From Tessaracoccus defluvii (lineage in GTDB: Bacteria > Actinomycetota > Actinomycetes > Propionibacteriales > Propionibacteriaceae), in assembly GCF_014489575.1 (NCBI RefSeq), contig NZ_CP060789.1, positions 3,596,001 through 3,660,000 of the forward strand: DNA of 64,000 nt. The letters are read 5' to 3'. The notes under the pieces are model-generated. The model made no database searches and was not told where the DNA came from. It saw nothing but the letters and a program-made list of their open reading frames with translations. The translations under genes and the position numbers were made by a program. Position 1 is the stretch's first letter. Each line of letters starts with the position of its first letter. Shown here piece by piece: positions 1 through 8,831 of the stretch.

Positions 1-1364
1 CCGCCGACGCCGAACTGGTCGTCGACGGCCAGGACGTCGTCGCCGACGTCCACGCCGTCCTCGACAAGATGTACGCCTTCTCCGACCGGGTCCGCTCCGG
101 CGAGTGGAAGGGCGTCACCGGCAAGCCGATCAGCACGATCGTCAACATCGGCATCGGCGGCTCTGACCTCGGCCCCGTCATGGTCTACGAGGCGCTGCTG
201 CCCTACAAGCAGGCCGGGCTCGAGTGCCGGTTCATCTCGAACATCGACCCGAGCGACTGCGCCGAGAAGGTGGCGGATCTCGATCCCGAGACCACGCTGT
301 TCATCGTCGCGTCGAAGACCTTCACCACGCTGGAGACACTGACGAACGCGCGCATGGCGCGGGCGTGGCTGCTGGAGAGGCTGGCCGAGGCCGGCGCGAT
401 CGCGAGCCCCGCCGAGGGGGGAGAGGCCATCGCGAAGCACTTCGTCGCCGTCTCCACCGCGCTCGACAAGGTCGCCGATTTCGGCATCGACCCAGCCAAC
501 GCGTTCGGCTTCTGGGACTGGGTCGGTGGCCGCTACTCCGTCGACTCCGCAGTGGGGCTGCCCGTGCTGCTCGCCATCGGGCAGGACAACTTCCGCGGGT
601 TCCTCGGCGGCTTCCATGCCGTCGACGAACACTTCCGCACCCAGGCGCCCGAGACCAACGTCCCGCTGCTCATGGGGCTGCTGAACGTCTGGTACGTCAA
701 CTTCTGGGGTGCCGAGAGCCATGCCGTGCTGCCCTACGCGCAGTACCTGCATCGCTTCGCCGCGTACCTGCAGCAGCTGACGATGGAGTCCAACGGCAAG
801 TCCGTCCGCTGGGACGGCACGCCCGTGACCTCCGGCACCGGCGAGATCTTCTGGGGCGAGCCCGGCACCAACGGCCAGCACGCGTTCTACCAGCTCATCC
901 ACCAGGGAACCCGCCTTATCCCGGCCGACTTCATCGCCGTCGCCAACCCGGCCCACCCGACCAGGGACGGCGACACCGACGTCCATGGACTGTTCCTGGC
1001 GAACTTCTTCGCCCAGACCGCCGCGCTCGCCTTCGGTAAGACCGCCGACGAGGTGCGGGCCGAGGGAACGGCTGAGGCGATCGTCCCGGCCCGCGTCTTC
1101 ACCGGCAACAAGCCGACCACGTCGATCATGGCCCCGGCCCTCACGCCTGCTGTGGTCGGGCAGCTGATCGCCCTCTACGAGCACATCACGTTCACCCAGG
1201 GCATCGTGTGGGGCATCGACTCGTTCGACCAGTGGGGCGTCGAGCTCGGCAAGAAGCTGGCCCTCGAGATTGCCCCCGCCGTCTTCGGTGACGCCGAGGC
1301 GCTGGCCAAGCAGGATCCGTCCACGCAGTCGCTGGTGAGCTGGTACCTCGAGAACCGTGACTGA
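1..1364 (+). CDS. pgi: Glucose-6-phosphate isomerase, 3' part
   Basis: Interconverts glucose 6-phosphate and fructose 6-phosphate in the cytosol (glycolysis/gluconeogenesis). The gene enters from outside the window; the reading frame is already open at base 3 and runs to TGA at 1362-1364, giving about 453 visible residues against roughly 550 for the family, so about 95 N-terminal residues are missing. Family motifs are intact: GIGGSDLGP and SKTFTTLET for phosphosugar binding, the signature [13 protein letters not shown], and [13 protein letters not shown] with the catalytic-region His. The next gene starts inside its last codons. Identification is secure. Confidence 0.97.
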   Translation, partial: ADAELVVDGQDVVADVHAVLDKMYAFSDRVRSGEWKGVTGKPISTIVNIGIGGSDLGPVMVYEALLPYKQAGLECRFISNIDPSDCAEKVADLDPETTLFIVASKTFTTLETLTNARMARAWLLERLAEAGAIASPAEGGEAIAKHFVAVSTALDKVADFGIDPANAFGFWDWVGGRYSVDSAVGLPVLLAIGQDNFRGFLGGFHAVDEHFRTQAPETNVPLLMGLLNVWYVNFWGAESHAVLPYAQYLHRFAAYLQQLTMESNGKSVRWDGTPVTSGTGEIFWGEPGTNGQHAFYQLIHQGTRLIPADFIAVANPAHPTRDGDTDVHGLFLANFFAQTAALAFGKTADEVRAEGTAEAIVPARVFTGNKPTTSIMAPALTPAVVGQLIALYEHITFTQGIVWGIDSFDQWGVELGKKLALEIAPAVFGDAEALAKQDPSTQSLVSWYLENRD

Positions 1365-2034
1365 CACCCCCCGCAGGCGCCGCTGGCGCCGGGCCCTCAT
1401 CGGGCTCGGCGCCGTGTGCGTCGCGGGGGCTGCCGCCGTGGCCAGCAGCATGGCGCACGTGAGCGCCTCGTCGGCCGGGCATGAGTACAGCCCCGACGAT
1501 GTGCCGGCGCGCGATGTCGCGCTGGTGCTGGGCGCCAAGGCGCATCCCGACCGTCCGTCCGTGTCGCTGGCGTCCCGGCTCGACCTCGCCGTCGAACTCT
1601 GGGAGGCGGGCAGCGTCCGCGCGGTGCTGGTCTCAGGAGACGGCCTGCCCCGGTCGAACAACGAGCCGCGGGTGATGAGGGACTATCTCGTCGCCAGGGG
1701 AGTGCCGGCCGAGCGGATCGTGGAGGATGTCGCCGGGTTCGACACCTACGACTCCTGCGTGCGCGCCCGCGACGTGTACGGCGCCACCGGCCTCACCATC
1801 GTCACGCAGGACTATCACGTGCCTCGTGCCCTGACGATCTGTCGCAGCGTCGGACTCGACGCGGTCGGCGTCGGCGATACCTCGTTCCGGGAGCGTCACC
1901 CCTCGGTGTGGGCGAGAGGCGCGGGGCGTGAGTGGCTCGCGAACCTCAAGATGGAGTGGGATCTGCTGAGCCAGCGTGAGCCGCAGCAGGACCCGGCGAG
2001 CGAGGCCCTGCGTAGAGCGGTCGAGGCGGGCTGA
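1357..2034 (+). CDS. SanA/YdcF-like DUF218 membrane-anchored protein
   Basis: A 225-residue protein with an Arg-rich N-terminus, one membrane segment (about residues 13-31) and an extracytoplasmic DUF218 domain. Family hallmarks are visible: [10 protein letters not shown], then [16 protein letters not shown], and [10 protein letters not shown] near the C-terminus, with conserved acidic and His residues. Relatives include E. coli SanA, linked to envelope barrier function (vancomycin exclusion at high temperature); the enzymatic activity is not settled. It starts at GTG 1357, overlapping pgi by 8 bases, so translation is probably coupled. The link to pgi is positional only. Confidence 0.85.
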   Translation: MTDTPRRRRWRRALIGLGAVCVAGAAAVASSMAHVSASSAGHEYSPDDVPARDVALVLGAKAHPDRPSVSLASRLDLAVELWEAGSVRAVLVSGDGLPRSNNEPRVMRDYLVARGVPAERIVEDVAGFDTYDSCVRARDVYGATGLTIVTQDYHVPRALTICRSVGLDAVGVGDTSFRERHPSVWARGAGREWLANLKMEWDLLSQREPQQDPASEALRRAVEAG

Positions 2035-2136
2035 GCCACGCCACCGATTACGGTTCGGTAACGGTCGGGCCCAGCGAACATTCGGCATTAAACAGGCGTT
2101 GACAAGGGTGAACGCCGAGTTCTGGGGGTTTGTGGA

Positions 2137-2157
2137 GCGCAATCGCAAGCGTTGCGC
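2137..2157. promoter_or_regulatory. Candidate operator (inverted repeat) upstream of the DeoR gene
   Basis: The 239-bp gap before the DeoR-family gene contains nested inverted repeats: GCGCAA (2137-2142) with TTGCGC (2152-2157), and inside it CGCAA-GCG-TTGCG (2144-2156). Position, about 120 bp before the start codon, and symmetry suit autoregulation of the sugar operon. No family-specific consensus was recognised, so this is inference. I see no other gene in 2035-2273. Confidence 0.35.
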
Positions 2158-2273
2158 TTCTGCTTCGCTTTCGATCTTGTGGGCCCCAACGGTCCGCACT
2201 ATGGTCGTTTCACAGGGGCGATGTGGCCCCTCCCAGACCCGGCCGATGGAGGCCGGCACCGAACCGGAATGCC

Positions 2274-3065
2274 ATGAGCAGACTTGACGAAGAGACCAGA
2301 CGCGAGGCCATCTACAGGGCGCTCCAGCGCCAGGGCGAAGCGCGCGGCTCGGACCTCGCCCGCCAGTTCGGTGTCTCGGCCGTCACGATCCGCAAGGACC
2401 TCTCCGCCCTCGAGCGACGCGGTGTGCTCATCCGGGTCCACGGCGGGGCCAGGCGGACGGCCACCCGCGACGAGGGATCCTTCTCGTTCCGGCTCGCCGA
2501 CGCCGCCCCGCAGAAGCGAGACATCGCCCGCCGCGCGGCCCGTCTGGTGCATGCGGGCGACACCATCGCGCTCGACTCGTCGTCGTCTGCCCATCACCTC
2601 GCCGAGGCGCTGATCCATCTGCGCGACCTCGTGGTGGTCACGAATGCGCTGCCCGCCGCCTCGCTGCTGTTGGACCGCTCGGACGCGACTGTCGTCCTCG
2701 TCGGTGGGCCCCTCCGGAGATCGTCGCGTGCCACGATGGCCGGCCTGGACGACATCTGCTTCGACCGCAGAGTAGACATCGGCTTCTTCGGCGCACACTC
2801 CGTCTCTGCCGAACAGGGCGCCGGGGAGATCTCGGCGGACGAGGCCCGCAGTAAACAAGCACTCGTGAAGTTATGTGACCGCATCGTCCTGTTGGCCGAT
2901 GCGAGCAAGATGCACGGCGATTCGCCGCACCACTGGTGCCAACCCACCGGGGTGCGACGACTCGTCACCGACGCCGGTATCCCGCCGGACGAGGTCGACC
3001 GATGGCGTGCGCTCGGCGTTACCGTCGACATCCCCCAGCCCCCGAGTTCCCGCACCACCCCCTAA
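2274..3065 (+). CDS. DeoR-family transcriptional regulator of the sugar operon
   Basis: A 263-residue repressor-type protein. The N-terminal DeoR winged helix-turn-helix (about residues 5-60) shows DLARQFGVSAVTIRKDL followed by the GVLIRVHGGA wing. The C-terminal DeoRC sensor domain, which binds phosphorylated sugars in this family, has DTIALDSSSSAHHLAEAL. I chose ATG 2274 because the HTH begins directly after it; a longer open frame upstream lacks family similarity. It lies 28 bp before the binding-protein gene on the same strand, so it most likely controls that operon, with a phosphorylated intermediate as likely inducer (inference from the family). Confidence 0.9.
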   Translation: MSRLDEETRREAIYRALQRQGEARGSDLARQFGVSAVTIRKDLSALERRGVLIRVHGGARRTATRDEGSFSFRLADAAPQKRDIARRAARLVHAGDTIALDSSSSAHHLAEALIHLRDLVVVTNALPAASLLLDRSDATVVLVGGPLRRSSRATMAGLDDICFDRRVDIGFFGAHSVSAEQGAGEISADEARSKQALVKLCDRIVLLADASKMHGDSPHHWCQPTGVRRLVTDAGIPPDEVDRWRALGVTVDIPQPPSSRTTP

Positions 3066-3093
3066 TACCTCACCGACGAGGAGAAGGAGAACC

Positions 3094-4155
3094 ATGTCCA
3101 AGCACACCACTAGGGCCCTGGCCCTCATGGCCGTGGGCGCACTGATGTTCACCGCCGCGTGCACCACGCGCAACGACGGCGGCACGCCCACCACCGAGCC
3201 GACCGGCGGAGCCACCACCAGCAGTGGAGGAGAGGCCCCCGCCGAGTTCACGGTCGCGTTCGTCCCGAAGATCCAGGGCATCCCCTACTTCGAGGCCATG
3301 AACGCCGGCGGCAAGAAGGCCGAGGAAGTCATCCCCGGTCTGAAGTGGGAGTACCAGGGGCCGACCACCGCCGACCCCGCCGCCCAGGCCGACATCGTGC
3401 GGTCGATGATCCAGAAGAAGGTCGACGCCATCATCGTCGCCCCCAACGATCCCGACTCGCTGGCCCCCATTCTCCAGGAGGCCAAGGACGCGGGCATCAA
3501 GGTCGGCACCTCCGACACGGACGCGCCGAACTCGGTGCGTGAGGTCTTCGTTGAGCAGGCGACCGGCGACGGCATCGGCACCTACACGGCCGATACGCTC
3601 GCCAAGGCCATGGGCGAGAAGGGCACCGCGGTGATCGTCTCCTGTGGCGAGACGGCGGAGAACCTGAACTCGTGGATCAAGATCGAGGAGGAGACCTTCA
3701 AGACGAAGTACCCCGAGATCAAGCTTCTGCCGACCGTCTACGCAGGCGAGGACCAGAACAAGGCCACCCAGATGGCCACCGACCTGATGAACGCCAACCC
3801 GGATCTCAGCGGGATCATCGGCCAGTGCACCACCTCGGCGCCCGGTGTGGCGCAGGCGGTGCGTGACGCCGGCCGCATCGGCCAGGTCTTCACCGTCGGC
3901 GTCGGCACGCCGCAGGCGATGCTGCCGTACCTCGAGGACGGCTCGTCGTCCGGCTCGATCCTGTGGAACGTCGAGGACCTCGGATTCCTGACCGCCTGGG
4001 CCGGTGCCCAGATGATCAAGGGCGAACCGTTCCAGGCGACCAACCAGGTCAGCGACACCATCAAGGACGTCGAGTTCCGCGACGCGACCAAGGAACTCAT
4101 CCTCGGCCCGCCGCTCGTCCTGACCAAGGAGAACGCAGGCCAGTTCGACTACTGA
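3094..4155 (+). CDS. Sugar ABC transporter substrate-binding lipoprotein
   Basis: A 353-residue Peripla_BP_4 (RbsB/RhaS/LsrB-like) binding protein anchored to the membrane. The signal peptide ends in a lipobox TAAC with the lipidated Cys near residue 23, followed by a Thr/Gly/Ser-rich linker. The mature domain starts TVAFVPKIQGIPYFEAMN, with DAIIVAPNDPDSLAPIL typical of the class. A strong Shine-Dalgarno (GAGGAGAAGGAG) precedes ATG 3094. A stem-loop separates it from the ATPase gene. The ligand is a carbohydrate (pentose, hexose or polyol); the exact one cannot be read from sequence. Confidence 0.92.
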   Translation: MSKHTTRALALMAVGALMFTAACTTRNDGGTPTTEPTGGATTSSGGEAPAEFTVAFVPKIQGIPYFEAMNAGGKKAEEVIPGLKWEYQGPTTADPAAQADIVRSMIQKKVDAIIVAPNDPDSLAPILQEAKDAGIKVGTSDTDAPNSVREVFVEQATGDGIGTYTADTLAKAMGEKGTAVIVSCGETAENLNSWIKIEEETFKTKYPEIKLLPTVYAGEDQNKATQMATDLMNANPDLSGIIGQCTTSAPGVAQAVRDAGRIGQVFTVGVGTPQAMLPYLEDGSSSGSILWNVEDLGFLTAWAGAQMIKGEPFQATNQVSDTIKDVEFRDATKELILGPPLVLTKENAGQFDY

Positions 4156-4169
4156 TCGGACCGATCCGG

Positions 4170-4205
4170 CGTGGAGGTGGTGGAGTCACTTCCCCCACCT
4201 CCACG
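4170..4205 (+). promoter_or_regulatory. Intercistronic stem-loop after the binding-protein gene
   Basis: An 11-bp perfect stem, CGTGGAGGTGG (4170-4180) with CCACCTCCACG (4195-4205), and a 14-nt loop lie between the binding-protein stop and the ATPase start. There is no U-tract, so it is more likely an mRNA-stabilising or partial-attenuation structure than a full terminator. Such hairpins commonly keep binding-protein mRNA in excess over the membrane components. Confidence 0.6.
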
Positions 4206-4222
4206 TCACCACAGGAGTACCC

Positions 4223-5797
4223 ATGGCGGTGACCATGCCCCCCGTGCGCGTCACGGAGACAACCCCACGCTTCGCACTGCACGGCCTGTCGAAGCGCTAC
4301 GGAGGCGTCCGCGCCATCCGTAATGCGGACTTCGAACTCATGCCTGGCGAGGTCCATGCCGTCGTCGGGGAGAACGGCGCAGGCAAGTCGACGATGATCA
4401 AAATCATCGCGGGCGCCGACTTCGCCGACACGGGCACCCTCGCGCTCGACGGAGCCGAGGTGTCGATCCGCTCGGCCACTGAGGCCCTCGACATGGGGAT
4501 TGCCACCGTGTACCAGGAGGCCCAGCTGTTCGGGCAGCTCACCGTCGCCGAGAACATCTTCCTCGGCCGCGAGGTGACCCGCAGCGGGCGCATCGACTGG
4601 GCGGTGCAGAATCAGCGTGTCGTGGATCTGCTCGAGTCGTTCGGCCTGCCCGCCGGGTTCGTCACCCGCAAGGTGGAGGAACTCTCGGCCGCCGAGCAGC
4701 AGCAGGTGTCGATCGCGAAGGCGCTCTCGAACGAGGCGCGGATCCTGATCCTGGACGAACCCTCGGCCATCCTCACCGATGCCGAGATCGAGCGGCTCTT
4801 CGACGCAGTCAGGCGGCTGGCCGCCTCCGGGGTCTCCATCATCTACATCAGCCACCGGCTGGACGAGCTGTTCCGGATCGCCGACGCCGTCACGGTCATG
4901 CGCGACGGCGAGACGCTCGGTACCTTCGACATCGACCAGCTCAGCGTCGGCAAGCTCGCCGACATGATGGTCGGCGGAGAGTTCGCCGGGTCCACGGGTG
5001 ATCGGATCCACGAACCGGGCGACGTGAAGCTCTCCCTCGACGGCGTCAGCTCCGGAGGCCGCTTCCACGACGTCTCCCTCGAGGTTCGCGGTGGTGAGGT
5101 CGTCGTCCTCTACGGCCTGGTCGGCTCAGGCGTCGCCGAGATCGCGGCCGCCGCGTACGGTAAGGCTCCGGTCACCGCTGGGCACATGCACCTTCTCGGG
5201 CGCCCGTACTCGCCGCGTTCCGCAGCCGAGGCGCAGCGGGCTGGGCTGGCGATGCTGCCGGCGAACCGGAAGCAGGAGGGCATGTTCTCGTTCCAGTCGA
5301 TTGCCTTCAACACGTCGGTCGGCTCGCTGGATCTGTTGCGGAGATGGGGCATCCTCATGGACCACCCCCGCGAGCGGGAAGTGGCGGACGACATGATCGG
5401 ACGGCTGGCGATCAAGACCCCCGGCCGGAGGCAGCCCATCGCGTCCCTGTCCGGCGGTAACGCGCAGAAGGTCGTCATCGGGCGCCAACTCGTGAAGAGC
5501 CCGGAGGTGCTGGTGCTCGCCGAACCCTCACAGGGCGTTGACATCGGCGCGAAGGACGAGATCCACAAGCTCATCGACCAGGTGTGCGCCGACGGCACCG
5601 CCGTCCTCGTCGCCACCTCCGACCTGACGGAGGCGCTGCGCATCGCGGACCGGCTGATCGTCATCCGTAACGGCACCACCTTCACTGAATATCCCCGTGG
5701 CGTTCGCGACTCGACCGTGCTGGCGGCCGCGTCCGGGGCCCTCACCGAAGACGAGGAAGCTGAGCTCGCGGAGAGGAGCGACGACGATGAGCGCTGA
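4223..5797 (+). CDS. Sugar ABC transporter ATP-binding protein, two NBDs (RbsA-type)
   Basis: A 524-residue duplicated ATPase of the CUT2 class. NBD1 has Walker A GENGAGKST (about 49-57), an LSAAEQQQ signature (about 153-160) and Walker B ILILDEPSA (about 173-181). NBD2 has a degenerate P-loop region (LYGLVGSGVAE) but a good LSGGNAQK signature (about 409-416), the usual asymmetry of RbsA-like proteins. It starts at ATG 4223 after AGGAG and overlaps the first permease by 11 bases. It energises import through the two following permeases. Confidence 0.95.
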   Translation: MAVTMPPVRVTETTPRFALHGLSKRYGGVRAIRNADFELMPGEVHAVVGENGAGKSTMIKIIAGADFADTGTLALDGAEVSIRSATEALDMGIATVYQEAQLFGQLTVAENIFLGREVTRSGRIDWAVQNQRVVDLLESFGLPAGFVTRKVEELSAAEQQQVSIAKALSNEARILILDEPSAILTDAEIERLFDAVRRLAASGVSIIYISHRLDELFRIADAVTVMRDGETLGTFDIDQLSVGKLADMMVGGEFAGSTGDRIHEPGDVKLSLDGVSSGGRFHDVSLEVRGGEVVVLYGLVGSGVAEIAAAAYGKAPVTAGHMHLLGRPYSPRSAAEAQRAGLAMLPANRKQEGMFSFQSIAFNTSVGSLDLLRRWGILMDHPREREVADDMIGRLAIKTPGRRQPIASLSGGNAQKVVIGRQLVKSPEVLVLAEPSQGVDIGAKDEIHKLIDQVCADGTAVLVATSDLTEALRIADRLIVIRNGTTFTEYPRGVRDSTVLAAASGALTEDEEAELAERSDDDER

Positions 5798-6794
5798 CAC
5801 GCTCGCCCGACCCGCCCAGGTGCGGCACCGGGTCCTTCCCTCCGCCATCACGGGGCAGGAGTACATCCTCATGGGCGTCATCGTCCTGCTGTGGGTGGTG
5901 CTGGCACTGGCGACGCCGGGTTTCCTGGAGCCTTACAGCATCCAGTCCCTGCTCTGGCGTCTCGCACCGATCGGGATCATGGCTATCGGCATGACCGTGA
6001 TCATGGTGACGGCCGGCATCGACATCTCCATCGCGGCGATCCTGATGGTCTGTGCGGTGACTATGGGCAAGCTGATGACCGAGGGAGGCTGGAGCTTCCC
6101 GGCCGCCATCGTGGCGTCGCTGGTGATGGGAGCCGTGCTGGGCGCCGTCAACGGCCTGCTCATCAGCTATGGGCGCGTGCCCGCCATCATCATCACCTTC
6201 GGCACCTCGAACCTGTTCCAGTTCGTGGGCCTGAAGATCTTCAATAGCCAGACCGTCAACAACCTGCCCGCCAGCCGTGGTGTCCTCGGCCCCGGCCCGG
6301 ACGGCCGGATCCTGGGCGTGCCCATCGCGTTCCTGATCATGGTGGTGCTCGTCGCCCTCGCCTGGATCTACCTACGTCACTTCGCGGGCGGACGACACTT
6401 CTACGCCATCGGAGACGATCAGCAGGCAGCCTCGCTTGCTGGCGTCAACGTCCGCTGGCGCACTTTCCTCGCCTACGTCGTCATGGGACTCCTCGTCGGG
6501 CTCGCCGCCGCGATCACCATCGCCGGCGGTACCTCGACGCTCGACCAGAGCGTCGGGAAGGGGCAGGAACTCATGGTCATTGCGGCGACCGTGATCGGCG
6601 GCACTTCCGTGATGGGCGGCAGGGGCAGCGTCCTCGGCGCAGTCCTCGGAGCCCTGCTGGTGCAGACGGTCGCCACGGGCGTCACGCAGCTCGGCTGGCC
6701 GTCGCAGCTGTCCAACCTCTTCGTCGGCGTCTTCATCATCATCGCGGTCGGCGCCGACCTCATCCGCGAGCGGCGCAGGAAGGCGAGGCTGTGA
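5787..6794 (+). CDS. Sugar ABC transporter permease 1 (BPD_transp_2)
   Basis: A 335-residue integral membrane protein with about ten hydrophobic segments. The family motif VTAGIDISIAAIL and the GGTSVMGGRGS loop near the C-terminus identify the CUT2 permease family. ATG 5787 was chosen because it overlaps the ATPase end and fits family length; the longer open frame upstream is shadow. Two separate permease genes with one fused ATPase is the organisation seen in rhamnose- and AI-2-type (Lsr) transporters, so the permeases probably form a heterodimer. Confidence 0.92.
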   Translation: MSADTLARPAQVRHRVLPSAITGQEYILMGVIVLLWVVLALATPGFLEPYSIQSLLWRLAPIGIMAIGMTVIMVTAGIDISIAAILMVCAVTMGKLMTEGGWSFPAAIVASLVMGAVLGAVNGLLISYGRVPAIIITFGTSNLFQFVGLKIFNSQTVNNLPASRGVLGPGPDGRILGVPIAFLIMVVLVALAWIYLRHFAGGRHFYAIGDDQQAASLAGVNVRWRTFLAYVVMGLLVGLAAAITIAGGTSTLDQSVGKGQELMVIAATVIGGTSVMGGRGSVLGAVLGALLVQTVATGVTQLGWPSQLSNLFVGVFIIIAVGADLIRERRRKARL

Positions 6795-7858
6795 GCAGCA
6801 CTGTGACATCCCGCAAGGACACGCGCGAGCGGCTCCATCTCGGACGCCTTCTCCTGACGAACCGTACGGTCCTGCTCAGCTTCCTGCTCGTGCTGGTCGT
6901 CGGCACCTTCGCGACGCTCAGCGCCACCGGCGTCATCTCTTCCGGGTACTCGTTCGACTATCTCGCGGCGGCGCTCATCAACCTGGTGCCGCTGACGATG
7001 CTCGCGCTGGCTCAGCTGCTGGTGATCGTCTCCGGCAAGGGCGGCATCGACCTGTCTGTCGGCGCCATCGTCAGCCTCGCCGGCATGTTGTTCGGCTTCA
7101 TGCACGGGATGTGGGGCTGGCCCCTCCTGCCGGCGATCATCGCCACCGTCGCCTTCGGGGCCCTCTGCGGTCTGCTCAACGGGGTCCTCGTGGCCTACCT
7201 CGGCTACCCGCCGCTCATCGTGACGTTGGCGACCTACTACGCCATGTGGTCGATAGCGCTCGTGATCAACAACCAGAAGCCGATCAACAGTGCCCCCATC
7301 CAGGAGTTGTACGCGCTCAGCAAGGCCGTGGAGTTGCCCCTGATCGGGCAGTACCTGCCGTTGATCCCGATGGGCGTGTTCATCTTCCTCCTGCCGACGG
7401 TGCTCGTCGTCTGGTTCGTGATGTCGCGCACCACCTACGGTCGTGAGCTGTACGCCATCGGCACCAACGACGTGGCCGCCTCCTGGGCCGGCATCGACAC
7501 CCAACGGGTACGGGCGCTTGCCTACGCAGGGGCGGGGGCCATCTCGGGCCTCGTCGCCGTGGTCACCGTCTCGCAGTTCGCCTCCGCGCGCCCCGACCAG
7601 GGCGTCTCGGGCAACGGCATGGCGCTCCCGGCCATCACCATGGCGGTACTCGGCGGCGTCGCGATCACGGGCGGCATCGGCACCGTGCTGGGCGTCGTGC
7701 TGGCCGCGCTGTTGATCGTGTGGCTCAACGCGGGAATCCTGCTGGCCTTCCAGGGCAACGAGGCCTCCCAGCTGCAGCTGTTCGCGCTTGGAGCGGTGCT
7801 GATCGGCGCTGCTCTCCTCAATGGCATCACCAACCGCAGGTTCAGCGGTACGAAATAA
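6791..7858 (+). CDS. Sugar ABC transporter permease 2 (BPD_transp_2)
   Basis: A 355-residue second CUT2 permease with about ten membrane segments. It carries the conserved SGKGGIDLSVGAI segment and GGVAITGGIGTVLG near the C-terminus. GTG 6791 overlaps the TGA of permease 1 (GTGA), a mark of translational coupling. The isomerase gene follows 19 bp later, so transport and catabolism are co-transcribed. Confidence 0.92.
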   Translation: MSSTVTSRKDTRERLHLGRLLLTNRTVLLSFLLVLVVGTFATLSATGVISSGYSFDYLAAALINLVPLTMLALAQLLVIVSGKGGIDLSVGAIVSLAGMLFGFMHGMWGWPLLPAIIATVAFGALCGLLNGVLVAYLGYPPLIVTLATYYAMWSIALVINNQKPINSAPIQELYALSKAVELPLIGQYLPLIPMGVFIFLLPTVLVVWFVMSRTTYGRELYAIGTNDVAASWAGIDTQRVRALAYAGAGAISGLVAVVTVSQFASARPDQGVSGNGMALPAITMAVLGGVAITGGIGTVLGVVLAALLIVWLNAGILLAFQGNEASQLQLFALGAVLIGAALLNGITNRRFSGTK

Positions 7859-7877
7859 CGAAGAAAGGTACGCATCA

Positions 7878-8731
7878 ATGTTGATCGGCATCCATTCCAT
7901 GGTGTGGGTAGGCGAGTGGTCGGAGAAGGCCGCGCGTGAAGCCATCATGCGGACTGCAGAGGCCGGCTACGACCTCATCGAGCTGTCCGCCGTCGAGCCC
8001 CACAAGTTCGACGCCGACCTGACTGCCCGCCTGCTCGCCGAGTACGGCCTTCAGTGCAGCGCGTCGCTCGGCCTGAGCCCCGCCAACGACATCTCCTCGG
8101 AGGACCCGGACGCCGTCGCCCGGGGCGGGCGCTGCTGCACGACGCACTCAACCTGGTCCGCGACACCGGCGGCTCGATGCTGTGCGGCGTCATCTACGGG
8201 GCGCTGACGAAGTACGCGCACCCGGCCACCGAGCGGGGCCTCGAGAACTCCAGGACGGTGCTCGCCGAGCTGGCCGACAAGGCCGCGGAGTCCAACATCC
8301 GGCTCGGCCTCGAGTTCTGCAACCGGTACGAGACCAACGTCATCAACACCACGCACGACACCCTCGAGTTCATCTCCCAGATCGGCCGTGACAACGTGAT
8401 GGCCCACCTCGACACGTACCACATGAACATCGAGGAGTACTCGATGGCGGGCGCCGTCAAGGAGGCGGCCGCGGCCGGGAGGCTCGGCTACGTGCACGTC
8501 GGGGAGTCCCACCGCGGTCAGCTCGGCACGGGCTCGATCAACTGGGAGGAGTTCCTCGGGGCGCTCAAGGAGGTCGACTACGACGGCGTCGTGACCTTCG
8601 AGTCGTTCTCCAGCAAGGTCGTGCACCCCACCTTCAGCAACGACCTGGCCATCTGGCGCAACCTCTGGGACGACAACGTGGAGCTCGCCGCCGGGGCGCG
8701 CCGATTCCTGCGCGAACGGCTCGGGGTCTGA
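7878..8731 (+). CDS. Sugar isomerase, D-psicose/D-tagatose 3-epimerase family (apparent frameshift)
   Basis: A TIM-barrel ketose epimerase/isomerase, read as about 284 residues when one base is restored. The first part (MLIGIHSMVWVGEWS to DAVARG) is in the frame of ATG 7878; from about 8129 the homology (ALLHDALNLVRDTGG onward) continues in the -1 frame. The gene length is 3n+2, so a single missing base in the G-rich run near 8121-8131 explains it. The metal-binding set of the family is intact: Glu in LEFCNRYE, Asp in LDTYHMNIEE, His in GYVHVGE, Glu in TFESFSS. It probably converts the imported ketose before phosphorylation by the next gene product. The substrate is unknown. Confidence 0.85.
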
Positions 8732-8831
8732 CACGCGCACACGGGGTGCACGGCTGCCCTGCCCCCGGGTGGGTGTGACCGCTCACATCGGCTAGGCTCA
8801 GGGCAGCTCAGCTAAGTCACTGGAGGTCAGG

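Noticed and set aside
2099..2104. TTGACA -35 box before the DeoR gene
   Set aside because: No matching -10 element lies 16-18 bp downstream, so I do not call a promoter.
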